From Bacteroidales bacterium (GTDB lineage Bacteria > Bacteroidota > Bacteroidia > Bacteroidales > ML635J-15): a stretch of 64,000 nt of DNA. The stretch is taken from the NCBI GenBank assembly GCA_003249955.1, contig QKHS01000080.1:59951-123950 (forward strand), written 5' to 3'. The notes beneath the pieces are model-generated. The model was not told the origin of the DNA, did no database searches, and saw nothing but the letters and a program-made list of their open reading frames with translations. The translations under genes were made by a program, and so were the position numbers. Positions within the stretch are counted from its first letter, which is position 1. Each line of letters begins with the position of its first letter. Below, one piece after another: positions 34,679-42,328 of this stretch.

Positions 34679-35320
34679 ATGGAAAAGCCTGAAAAAACTG
34701 TAATCTTCGACTTCGACGGAACAATTGCTGATACTCTTGAAACTATAGCTGTGCTGTATAACCAGGTAGCTTCGGATTTTAACTGTAAACCGGTGAGTTT
34801 CGAAGATAAGGATAAATTCAGAGCCATGAAGACACATGAATTCCTGAAAGAATGTAATATTCCTGTCCTTATATTACCTTTGTTGGCTATAAAAATAAAG
34901 AATGAACTACGTAACGAAATAAAAAAAGTAAAACCTGTTGACGGAATGATAAAGGCCTTGCACGACATTCGTGAAGCAGGTATTAAGATTGGCGTTATGA
35001 GTTCAAACTCTGTGGATAATATCCGGCTTTTTCTGAATGAAAACAAGCTTCATGATATTTTTGATTTTATACATTCCGGGAAAAATATTTTCGGAAAAGA
35101 TAAAGTGATATTGAGGTTATTGTCAAAGTACAAACTGAAAAGAAACTCGGTTGTTTATGTCGGCGATGAAACCCGTGATATTGAGGCTCTTAAGAGGATA
35201 AAAGTTCCTATTATAGCTGTTAGTTGGGGATTTAATTCCCATGAAATTCTGGAAAAGCAAAATCCTGATGCTCTGATAGATACCCCGGATGAATTGTTAA
35301 ATGTTATATTAAGTTTTTAG
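34679..35320 (+). CDS. HAD-superfamily phosphatase (phosphoglycolate phosphatase-like)
   Basis: 213 residues from the ATG at 34679; another in-frame ATG lies at 34670. HAD motifs in order: DFDGTIADTLE (motif I, nucleophile Asp and acid Asp), KIGVMSSNS (motif II), and VYVGDETRDIEALKRI (motif IV, with K at KDKVILRLLSK before it). The small helical cap between ~20 and 85 places it with the phosphoglycolate phosphatase/beta-phosphoglucomutase group. The substrate is unknown. Confidence 0.88.
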   Translation: MEKPEKTVIFDFDGTIADTLETIAVLYNQVASDFNCKPVSFEDKDKFRAMKTHEFLKECNIPVLILPLLAIKIKNELRNEIKKVKPVDGMIKALHDIREAGIKIGVMSSNSVDNIRLFLNENKLHDIFDFIHSGKNIFGKDKVILRLLSKYKLKRNSVVYVGDETRDIEALKRIKVPIIAVSWGFNSHEILEKQNPDALIDTPDELLNVILSF

Positions 35321-35363
35321 TCGCTATTGGTTTTAATGCTTTTTATTTTTGCTTTAAATAATA

Positions 35364-35371
35364 TACCTTTG
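35364..35371 (+). promoter_or_regulatory. -7 promoter element (TACCTTTG)
   Basis: TAnnTTTG match 43 bp before the lipoprotein gene at 35415. Confidence 0.4.
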
Positions 35372-35414
35372 CAATAATCGTTTAGATAAGTAGTTTATTC
35401 TAAAATTTATCGTT

Positions 35415-35909
35415 ATGAAAAGCAAAAGTTTCACTTTATTTTTTTCATGTCTAATGTTATTGATTATTTCTGCAAATTCTTGTAAAAAAGAATCAGAAAC
35501 AATTGATAATAATATTTTGTATCCGGAAACTTCACAGTATGGTCAGAACATTCTGGCATTAGCTGACGGGACAATTCTTAGTTCTGATACAAACTATGGT
35601 TTATGTGTAAATCTTGGTGAAGATGCCATTTTAAAAATAGTTATTACTAATCTTACAAACAATGATACTGTAACATCATCTTCAAATTATGGAGGATGGT
35701 TTATTACCTATGATGAGGATGGAGGTCTGGGTAATCTGGATTATGATGAAGAAAGCGATAGCCAGGTTTTTGAACCAATAAAAAGCGGAACCTGTGATCG
35801 TGAAATTAATTTTAAAGCCAGTGGTGAATGCAAAATAGAATATTACGAAAACACAACTGACGAAATTACAGCAACCAAAATACTAACCTGGTCAAAAACA
35901 GGAAATTAA
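35415..35909 (+). CDS. Hypothetical lipoprotein
   Basis: 164 residues. The signal peptide ends at a lipobox (IISANSC), and the acylated Cys is followed by KKES. The mature domain is probably a beta-sandwich and is acidic in the middle (YDEDGGLGNLDYDEESD). It has two further Cys (CDREINFKASGEC) that could form a disulfide. No family recognised. It has its own -7 motif and no co-directional neighbour close by. Confidence 0.65.
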   Translation: MKSKSFTLFFSCLMLLIISANSCKKESETIDNNILYPETSQYGQNILALADGTILSSDTNYGLCVNLGEDAILKIVITNLTNNDTVTSSSNYGGWFITYDEDGGLGNLDYDEESDSQVFEPIKSGTCDREINFKASGECKIEYYENTTDEITATKILTWSKTGN

Positions 35910-35960
35910 TAATATAATTTTACCTGATTCTAAACACAGTATATTTTGTGTTTGGGTTGC

Positions 35961-36299
35961 TTATAACAATCTGGCAGCAGATTGCGGTTTAGGAGCTTTC
36001 ACTACCAGAATTCTTGCTACACAATCAGAATTGTTGTACAGGCAATGTACAATGTCTTTTGGACTTTCGACAAGAGAATCTTTTTCCACTTTAACTATTT
36101 CCTCTCCTACTCTGATTTCTGGTGTTCCTTCCAGAACATAAAAAAACACATCAACCGGAGTTATGTGTGGTTTAAGAGCCTCGCCGGATTGTAAGGTTAT
36201 GTGCATTACCTGTGCTGTTTCTTTTTCATAAATTTTTCTTACATCCACCTTGTGTGGGGTTTCAACAATTACAGTGTCTTTAATTTTTCTTACTTCCAT
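35961..36299 (-). CDS. Small cupin-domain protein
   Basis: 112 residues from the ATG at 36297-36299, preceded by the A-rich leader usual here. A longer in-frame start at 36338 adds only a lysine-rich stretch. One cupin fold: SGEALKPHITPVDVFFYVLEGTPEIRVGEE (motif 1) and DSLVESPKDIVHCLYNNSD (motif 2). The metal-ligand set is incomplete: motif 1 has a single H and no HxH pair, and motif 2 has H in IVHCL. Enzyme or binding activity is therefore uncertain. It is divergent from the peroxiredoxin gene. Confidence 0.8.
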   Translation of the reverse strand: MEVRKIKDTVIVETPHKVDVRKIYEKETAQVMHITLQSGEALKPHITPVDVFFYVLEGTPEIRVGEEIVKVEKDSLVESPKDIVHCLYNNSDCVARILVVKAPKPQSAARLL

Positions 36300-36424
36300 A
36301 TTTTTCTTTTTAATAATTTCTGATGTTTTTTTGTTCATAAAACTGTCATATGAACAAATTTTACAGGTAATTGTTATGTAAAAGAAAGCTATTTAGAATG
36401 GTTTTAAATTAAAACAGTAAAGTC

Positions 36425-37132
36425 ATGAAAAAGATATCAGTTTTAGTTATTTTTGTTCTTCTTTATACAGGAGTATATAGCCAGATGCCGTTACTCGGAG
36501 ACAGAGCTCCGACTTTTAAAGCTAAGTCAACCAAAGGAGATATAAATTTCCCGGCTGATTATTACGGAAAATGGAAAATCCTTTTTAGTCATCCGGCAGC
36601 ATTTACTCCGGTATGTACAACAGAGCTTCTTGAGTTAGCTGCACTTCAGGATGAATTTTATAAGCTTAACACAGAGTTACTGGTGATATCAACAGATGGA
36701 TTAAACAGCCATCTGGAGTGGATAAAATCATTAGAATCGATAAATTATAAAGGGAAAGGAGAGCAGGATATTAAGTTTCCCCTGATTTCTGATTCAGGTC
36801 TTGAAATATCAGAAAAATACGGAATGATCCACCCTAACTCAAATAAAACAAAAGATATACGTGCTGTATTTATTGTCGATCCTGATGATAAAGTAAGCGC
36901 AATTTTTTATTATCCTGATAATGTAGGCAGGAACATTGATGAAATTTTACGTACGCTGATTGCTCTTCAGGAAGTTTACAGAAAGGATCGCCTCACTCCT
37001 GCAAACTGGAATCCCGGCGATGATTTGTTGTTAAAAAGCCCGGAGTCTGAAAAAGAAGCAGAAAAAATGGAAGCTAAAGAAAGTGGTTCAGTTTATTCTT
37101 TAGCATGGTATTTATGGTTTATTAAAAAATAG
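36425..37132 (+). CDS. Exported 1-Cys peroxiredoxin (Prx6-like)
   Basis: 235 residues. A signal peptide (MKKISVLVIFVLLYTGVYSQ) is followed by a Prx6-type domain. The peroxidatic Cys is C64 in HPAAFTPVCTTELLEL. I find no other Cys in the protein, so there is no resolving Cys and an outside reductant is needed. ISTDGLNSHLEWIKSLE and RAVFIVDPDDKVSAIFYYP are Prx6-family blocks, and TPANWNPGDDLLLKSP is its C-terminal arm. Prx6-type enzymes are usually cytosolic; the signal peptide places this one in the periplasm. A terminator follows. Confidence 0.9.
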   Translation: MKKISVLVIFVLLYTGVYSQMPLLGDRAPTFKAKSTKGDINFPADYYGKWKILFSHPAAFTPVCTTELLELAALQDEFYKLNTELLVISTDGLNSHLEWIKSLESINYKGKGEQDIKFPLISDSGLEISEKYGMIHPNSNKTKDIRAVFIVDPDDKVSAIFYYPDNVGRNIDEILRTLIALQEVYRKDRLTPANWNPGDDLLLKSPESEKEAEKMEAKESGSVYSLAWYLWFIKK

Positions 37133-37155
37133 TTCAATAGTTTCTTTAAGCGATA

Positions 37156-37196
37156 AAGGATATTTGATTTTGTCAGATATCCTTTTGCTTTTTAAT
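37156..37196 (+). terminator. Rho-independent terminator after the peroxiredoxin gene
   Basis: Stem AAGGATATTTGA / TCAGATATCCTT with one G-U pair and a 5-base loop, then a T-rich tail (TTGCTTTTT). Confidence 0.8.
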
Positions 37197-37233
37197 GTTA
37201 TTCTGTAAAACACTTTGTAATTTCATAAAAAGT

Positions 37234-37413
37234 CTATGCCGGTTTTATAAGCAGATTTTCAATTATCCTTTTACATCCGCCGCATATGGTTCCGGCTCCT
37301 GTTTTATCTCCGACTTTTTCAACTGTATTGCAATTATGGTTTTCTATTGAATCAATTATTTCTTTTTCTGTTACTTCCGTGCAGGTGCAAATAATTTTCC
37401 CGTTTGTATCCAT
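37234..37413 (-). CDS. BFD-like [2Fe-2S]-binding protein
   Basis: 59 residues from the ATG at 37411-37413 (MDTNGKIICTCTEV). An upstream frame extension lies in repeat-like spacer DNA. The four cluster ligands follow the BFD pattern, CTCTEV (CxC) and GTICGGC (CxxC) about 30 residues later. Such domains take part in electron transfer, as in bacterioferritin-associated ferredoxin and the central domain of nitrite reductase and NifU. It lies 96 bp downstream of hcp on the same strand and may be an electron carrier of that module. Confidence 0.8.
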   Translation of the reverse strand: MDTNGKIICTCTEVTEKEIIDSIENHNCNTVEKVGDKTGAGTICGGCKRIIENLLIKPA

Positions 37414-37509
37414 ATACCTGAATTTTAAAAAAAGACGGAAGACTGAAAACAAGTGGACTTATTTCGTTTACTCATCTTCCAACTTCCATCTTCTGACCTC
37501 TTTAACAAT

Positions 37510-39159
37510 TTAGTTCAAAAAAAGTTTCATATCTTCATCAACACTGTCAATTCCTGCGATTCCGAAGTTTTCAACCAGAACCTTTGCAACATTTGGAGAT
37601 AAGAATGCCGGTAATGTCGGGCCTAAATGAATATTCTTAACGCCTAAATACAGCAGAGCCAGCAACACGATAACAGCTTTTTGCTCATACCATGCAATAT
37701 TGTAGGCAATCGGCAAATCATTAACGTTGTCCAGTTTAAAAACATCTTTAAGAGTTAAAGCTATAACTGCCAGAGAATAAGAGTCGTTACACTGACCGGC
37801 ATCGAGCACTCTTGGGATGCCTCCGATATCTCCTAATTCCAGTTTGTTGTAACGGTATTTTGCACATCCTGCTGTAAGAATTACCGTGTCATCAGGAAGT
37901 TTTGCTGCAAACTCAGTATAATATTCCCTGGATTTCATTCTTCCGTCGCAACCTGCCATAACAAAGAATTTACGAATAGCACCGCTTTTTACCGCATCAA
38001 CAACTTTATCGGCCAAAGCAAGAACCTGATTGTGTGCAAAACCGCCAACAATTTTACCTGTTTCAATTTCGGTCGGAGCTTTACATCTTTTGGCGTGTTC
38101 TATAATTTCTGAAAAATCTTTTGATTTGCCGTCTTTACGTGCCGGGATATGCTTTGCCCCTGCCAGACCAGATGCTCCGGTAGTGTAAATTCTGTCGGTA
38201 TAAGTTGCTTTTTCAAGTGGGGGAACAATGCAATTTGTTGTAAACAATATAGGTCCGTTAAAAGTCTCAAATTCTTCTTTCTGTTTCCACCATGCATTAC
38301 CGTAATTTCCAACAAAATGTTCATACTTTTTAAATGCCGGGTAGTAATGTCCGGGCAGCATTTCAGAGTGAGTGTAAACATCAACGCCTGTGCCGTCGGT
38401 TTGTGCAAGCAATTCTTCAAGGTCTTTTAAATCGTGGCCGCTGATAAGGATTGCAGGATTATTTCTGACCCCGATATTTACTTCGGTGATTTCCGGATTC
38501 CCGTACGATTCTGTATTTGCTTTATCCAGCAGAGCCATAACATCAACACCGAATTTTCCGCATTCAAGAACCAATGCAACCAGTTCATCAGCAGATTTTT
38601 CCTGAGTTGTTGAGACAAGAGCTTTTTGCATAAATGCATAAATTTCGTTATTATTATAACCCAGGTTAAATGCATGTTCGGCATAAGCAGCAATACCCTT
38701 TACCCCGTAAGTCAATAATTCTTTAAGAGAGCGGATATCTTCATTATCAATTGATAAAACACCGATTAATTTGCTCTTTTTTTCAAATTCTTCATCAGAT
38801 TCTGCTGTCCATGTTGCACTTGAATGCAGCTTATCTGGTAAAATACCTCCGGCTTTAAGAAATTCGTTTTTTATTTCTTCACGGATTTTAAGCCCGTTTT
38901 TAACTTTAGCCACAATTGCATTATAATCGAAATTTGCATTTGTGATAGTTACAAACAAAGAATCAAAAATAAAATGGTTTACTTTTTCTGATTCTATTCC
39001 TTTAGCTCTTGCCATTTCTGCATAAATTGAAACCCCTTTTGAAACATAAATCAAAAGATCCTGCATATTGGCTACTTCGTCTGTTTTTCCACAAACACCT
39101 TTGATTGTGCAGCCTGTACCTTTGGCCGCTTCCTGACATTGATAACAAAACATTGACAT
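37510..39159 (-). CDS. hcp: Hydroxylamine reductase / hybrid cluster protein
   Basis: 549 residues. The N-terminal cluster motif is [22 protein letters not shown], with C5, C8, C17 and C23. Hybrid [4Fe-2O-2S] cluster ligands lie in [38 protein letters not shown] and [11 protein letters not shown]. Hcp reduces NO to N2O in vivo (hydroxylamine to ammonia in vitro) and protects against nitrosative stress under low oxygen. It is preceded by a clear Shine-Dalgarno, unusual here, and by a ferredoxin gene on the same strand. Regulation is probably from the operator at 40182-40199. Confidence 0.96.
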   Translation of the reverse strand: MSMFCYQCQEAAKGTGCTIKGVCGKTDEVANMQDLLIYVSKGVSIYAEMARAKGIESEKVNHFIFDSLFVTITNANFDYNAIVAKVKNGLKIREEIKNEFLKAGGILPDKLHSSATWTAESDEEFEKKSKLIGVLSIDNEDIRSLKELLTYGVKGIAAYAEHAFNLGYNNNEIYAFMQKALVSTTQEKSADELVALVLECGKFGVDVMALLDKANTESYGNPEITEVNIGVRNNPAILISGHDLKDLEELLAQTDGTGVDVYTHSEMLPGHYYPAFKKYEHFVGNYGNAWWKQKEEFETFNGPILFTTNCIVPPLEKATYTDRIYTTGASGLAGAKHIPARKDGKSKDFSEIIEHAKRCKAPTEIETGKIVGGFAHNQVLALADKVVDAVKSGAIRKFFVMAGCDGRMKSREYYTEFAAKLPDDTVILTAGCAKYRYNKLELGDIGGIPRVLDAGQCNDSYSLAVIALTLKDVFKLDNVNDLPIAYNIAWYEQKAVIVLLALLYLGVKNIHLGPTLPAFLSPNVAKVLVENFGIAGIDSVDEDMKLFLN

Positions 39160-39164
39160 AATTT

Positions 39165-39174
39165 CTTCCTCCTT
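39165..39174 (-). promoter_or_regulatory. Strong Shine-Dalgarno before hcp (AAGGAGGAAG)
   Basis: On the minus strand AAGGAGG stands a few bases before the hcp ATG. Most genes in this window have only A-rich leaders and no such motif, so hcp may be translated at a higher rate. Confidence 0.7.
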
Positions 39175-39211
39175 ATTTAATTGTTATTATTTATTTTGCA
39201 CTCTGATTTTT

Positions 39212-39236
39212 AACTCCGAACTCCGAACTCCGAACT
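39212..39236. repeat. Three tandem AACTCCG heptamers
   Basis: AACTCCG occurs three times in direct succession, followed by AACTTAG, in the 93-bp ferredoxin-hcp gap. Confidence 0.6.
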
Positions 39237-39252
39237 TAGAACATCCTTCTCC

Positions 39253-40125
39253 TCAAACCCATTCTTCATTTAAAATTTCTCCCGATACAGATACTATCAC
39301 TGCTTTTACCGGCACCTTACGTTTTGCAATTTGTAAAGCCTCACTTACAAATCTAAGCAATCCGCCACAACACGGAACTTCCATCATAATAACCGTAATT
39401 GTGTTTATTTTTGCATTTTCAATAAGAGAAACAATCTTTTCTACGTAAATATTTTGATTTTGGTCGAGTTTTGGGCATAAAATTGCTAAAGTTTTTCCTT
39501 TAAGAAATTTTGAATGAAAATTTCCCATGCTAAAAGCAACGCAATCTGCTGCCAAAACCAGATCAGAATTATGAAAATGTTGTGCATTTGGATTAATAAG
39601 ATGCATCTGAACCGGCCAGTGTGTTAATGCTGACGAAATGTCCCCTGTGTTTTGACCGGAATAGCTTTGATTTGTATTAAAGGTTTTTTCTGCAGAACCG
39701 GGGCAGCCACATGCCTGTGCACCGGGTTTTGCAGCGAATGCTTTATGAACTTCTGCTTTAACTTCATTTAAATCGAAAGGAAGATTTGACCTGTTTGATT
39801 CAAGATATGTAATAGCTTGTTTAAAGAATTCGTTTTCGTTATGATCCCTCAAATGTTTAAGATGTGCAATCATAACATTTTTCCCTTTTGGCAAAATATC
39901 CTTTACTACGGCAACTTCGTCGTAAGCAGCGGCTTCCCTTTTTTCAACAGTAATTGCTCCCTGAGGGCAATGGCCGAGACATGCGCCCAGTCCGTCGCAC
40001 ATCAGGTCACTTATTAACGTCGCCTTACCGTCAATTATTTGCAAAGCTCCTTCGTGACAGTTTGGGATGCATATTCCGCATCCGTCACATTTTTCTTCGT
40101 CTATTTTTACAATTTCGCGTATCAT
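39253..40125 (-). CDS. Hcp-associated iron-sulfur (ferredoxin-domain) protein
   Basis: 290 residues. The N-terminal ferredoxin domain has a full first cluster motif (CDGCGICIPNC: C13, C16, C19, C23). The second reads CDGLGACLGHC (C43, C49, C53) with Leu at position 46 where a Cys is usual. A middle region has CGCPG, and the C-terminal domain includes LVLAADCVAFSMGNFHSKFLKGKTLAILCPKLDQ and MMEVPCCGGLLRFV. It is encoded directly before hcp on the same strand, starts 57 bp from the shared operator and probably passes electrons to Hcp. Confidence 0.88.
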   Translation of the reverse strand: MIREIVKIDEEKCDGCGICIPNCHEGALQIIDGKATLISDLMCDGLGACLGHCPQGAITVEKREAAAYDEVAVVKDILPKGKNVMIAHLKHLRDHNENEFFKQAITYLESNRSNLPFDLNEVKAEVHKAFAAKPGAQACGCPGSAEKTFNTNQSYSGQNTGDISSALTHWPVQMHLINPNAQHFHNSDLVLAADCVAFSMGNFHSKFLKGKTLAILCPKLDQNQNIYVEKIVSLIENAKINTITVIMMEVPCCGGLLRFVSEALQIAKRKVPVKAVIVSVSGEILNEEWV

Positions 40126-40152
40126 AATTTTAATTTTTAACTAATTTTGAAA

Positions 40153-40160
40153 CAAAAATA
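40153..40160 (-). promoter_or_regulatory. -7 promoter element for the ferredoxin-hcp operon (TATTTTTG)
   Basis: Minus-strand TAnnTTTG, 27 bp before the ferredoxin ATG. The predicted start point (about 40146) lies ~44 bp from the centre of the palindrome at 40182-40199. Confidence 0.5.
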
Positions 40161-40181
40161 CGGCTCTTATCTACAGCTTTG

Positions 40182-40199
40182 TTGTAACAAATGTTACAA
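40182..40199. promoter_or_regulatory. Crp/Fnr-type operator TTGTAACAAATGTTACAA
   Basis: A perfect 8+8 inverted repeat (TTGTAACA / TGTTACAA) around AA, in the divergent spacer between the ferredoxin-hcp operon and a Crp/Fnr regulator. The architecture and size fit a Crp/Fnr family dimer site. Its centre is ~40 and ~44 bp upstream of the two predicted start points, the position where such activators contact RNA polymerase. Confidence 0.75.
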
Positions 40200-40215
40200 A
40201 ATTGAAAATAATTAT

Positions 40216-40223
40216 TAAATTTG
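40216..40223 (+). promoter_or_regulatory. -7 promoter element for the Crp/Fnr regulator (TAAATTTG)
   Basis: TAnnTTTG match 17 bp before the regulator's ATG at 40241, predicted start point about 40230. Confidence 0.5.
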
Positions 40224-40240
40224 TACGATAATACTTAAAT

Positions 40241-40909
40241 ATGAATAAAATACTTGCTCAATGCCCGCTATTTTATGGCTTAAGCCCGGAAGAAACAGAA
40301 AATATTTTTGAAGGGATATTTTTTAAAACCAAAGAATTTAAAGTTGGGGAAATAATTGCTTATCAGGATGAGAAGGTTGAGAATCTTATGATAATTCTTG
40401 AAGGTACTGCTCGTGGAGAGATGGTAGATTTTTCAGGAAAAACCATTGTAATTGAAGAAATCGAAAGTCCAAGGCCATTGGCTCCGGCTTTTATTTTCGG
40501 TAAAAACAATCTCTTCCCTGTTAATATTGTTGCACAGACAGATACAAAAGTTTTAAAAATTCCAAAACCGGAGTTTGTAAAAATGATGCAGAAGTGTGAC
40601 AGATTACTTACCAATTTCATGAATAATGTTTCAGGCCGTGCCCAGTTTCTGTCACAGAAACTAAAATTTCTTTCTTTTAACAGCATTAAAGGTAAATTTG
40701 CATTTTACATATTAAATCTTGCCAAAAGCAATAACACTAATAATATCATATTGCCGCTTTCTCAATCCCAATTAGCCGATTTGTTTGGTGTTACCCGGCC
40801 ATCATTAGGTAGAGCAATACGTGAGTTGCATAACGGGAATATTATTCGGGCCGATGCTAAGAGTATTCAGATTTTAAACAGGTCTGAATTGTATGAATTA
40901 ATGAAATAA
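40241..40909 (+). CDS. Crp/Fnr family transcription regulator of the hcp module (HcpR-like)
   Basis: 222 residues. The N-terminal cyclic-nucleotide-binding-type beta-roll is followed by the dimer helix and a C-terminal winged helix. The recognition region is PLSQSQLADLFGVTRPSLGRAIRELHNGNII. No CxxxC iron-sulfur set like that of Fnr is present (a single Cys, C8), so sensing may be through heme/NO as proposed for HcpR-type regulators; this is inference. The gene is divergent from the ferredoxin-hcp operon and shares an 18-bp palindrome with it, so it probably activates that operon and controls itself. Confidence 0.88.
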   Translation: MNKILAQCPLFYGLSPEETENIFEGIFFKTKEFKVGEIIAYQDEKVENLMIILEGTARGEMVDFSGKTIVIEEIESPRPLAPAFIFGKNNLFPVNIVAQTDTKVLKIPKPEFVKMMQKCDRLLTNFMNNVSGRAQFLSQKLKFLSFNSIKGKFAFYILNLAKSNNTNNIILPLSQSQLADLFGVTRPSLGRAIRELHNGNIIRADAKSIQILNRSELYELMK

Positions 40910-40994
40910 TTTGAACCGGCACCGGATATTATGAAATAAAACAATATATTCGCAACAATCCTCAAATTGGGGTAAATAACAAAAAAATAAAAAA

Positions 40995-42236
40995 ATGACA
41001 CCCGAAATCCTGTACATAGTTATTTTGACAATAGTAATTATCGGTTTCTTTTTCGACCAGATTCTCGGTTATTTAAATGCAAGCTGGTTTAATAAACCCG
41101 TTCCCGAAATTTTGTCAGATGTTTATGATGCAAAAAAGTACCGCAGACAACAGGAATATAAGCTTGAAAATTATCGTTTTGGAATTATTTCGGGAACATT
41201 CAGCTTTATACTGATTACTGGAATGTTGTTTTTGGGCGGATTTGCATTTGCAGATAATCTGGCCGGACAAATATCAGGTCATTATATTCTTAAGCCGTTA
41301 ATTTTCTTTGCAATGATTATTCTGGCATCGGACATTCTTAGTACCCCATTTGCAATTTACGATACTTTTGTAATAGAAAATAAATATGGTTTCAACAAAA
41401 CAACCCCCAAACTTTTTATTTTAGATAAAATTAAAGGCTGGCTTCTGGGCGCAATAGTAGGAGGGGGGATACTTACACTTATTTTGTGGATATACAAACT
41501 TAATCCTGAGTATTTCTGGCTTTTTGCATGGCTTGTAGTTGTAGCATTTTCGCTGTTTATGAACATGTTCTATTCGGTACTTATAGTTCCGCTGTTTAAT
41601 AAACAAACACCGCTCGAAGATGGAGAACTGAAAACTGCAATTATGCAGTTTGGCGAAAAAGCCGGTTTTAACATTGCAAAAATATTTGTAATTGACGGTT
41701 CCAAACGTTCGACCAAAGCTAACGCGTATTTTAGCGGAATGGGGCCTAAAAAAAGAATTGTTTTATATGATACTCTTATCAGTAAAATGACTACTGATGA
41801 AATTCTGGCAGTTCTGGCTCATGAAATAGGCCATTATAAGCATAAGCATATTTATAAATCAATGTTTGCTTCAATTATAGAAACAGGAGTTACCCTTTTT
41901 ATTTTCGGACTTTTTGCAGGAAGTAACATTTTATCTCAGGCCCTGGGCGTTGATGAGGCCAGTTTCCATATTGCTTTAATAGCTTTCGGGATAATATATT
42001 CTCCATTAACTTCCGTACTGGGAATAGTTTCTTCAGTATTTAGCCGCAAAGCCGAGTTTCAGGCTGATAATTTTGCTGCTGAATACGGACTGGCAGAATC
42101 GCTTATTTCGGCATTGAAAAAATTAAGCTCTCATAATATGGGGAATCTTACTCCTCATCCGCTGGTAGTATTTCTGTCATATTCACACCCACCAGTTCTG
42201 GACAGAGTTTTAAATCTTGGAAAGCAAAAACCCTGA
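40995..42236 (+). CDS. M48 family membrane metalloprotease (Ste24/CAAX type)
   Basis: 413 residues with about seven hydrophobic helices. The zinc motif is VLAHEIGHYKHKH (HExxH), with the third ligand Glu in FSRKAEFQADNFAAEYG (ExxxD). The N-terminal FFDQILGYLNASWFNKPVPE and the ENKYGFNKTTP block are Ste24-type features. In bacteria such proteases take part in membrane-protein quality control. The gene is 85 bp after the Crp/Fnr regulator and 92 bp before the second MBOAT gene. The start codon is the only ATG consistent with the first helix. Confidence 0.92.
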   Translation: MTPEILYIVILTIVIIGFFFDQILGYLNASWFNKPVPEILSDVYDAKKYRRQQEYKLENYRFGIISGTFSFILITGMLFLGGFAFADNLAGQISGHYILKPLIFFAMIILASDILSTPFAIYDTFVIENKYGFNKTTPKLFILDKIKGWLLGAIVGGGILTLILWIYKLNPEYFWLFAWLVVVAFSLFMNMFYSVLIVPLFNKQTPLEDGELKTAIMQFGEKAGFNIAKIFVIDGSKRSTKANAYFSGMGPKKRIVLYDTLISKMTTDEILAVLAHEIGHYKHKHIYKSMFASIIETGVTLFIFGLFAGSNILSQALGVDEASFHIALIAFGIIYSPLTSVLGIVSSVFSRKAEFQADNFAAEYGLAESLISALKKLSSHNMGNLTPHPLVVFLSYSHPPVLDRVLNLGKQKP

Positions 42237-42328
42237 TATTCTGATTAGTCCCTTTGGATTTTCTTTATGATTCAAAATCAGTCAAAAAAGATTATTTTTA
42301 CACAAAATTTTAAATCTACCGGCAAAAC

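Noticed and set aside
39212..39236. AACTCCG heptamers as a CRISPR or regulatory iteron array
   Set aside because: Three short direct units with no spacers; more likely a dispersed spacer repeat.
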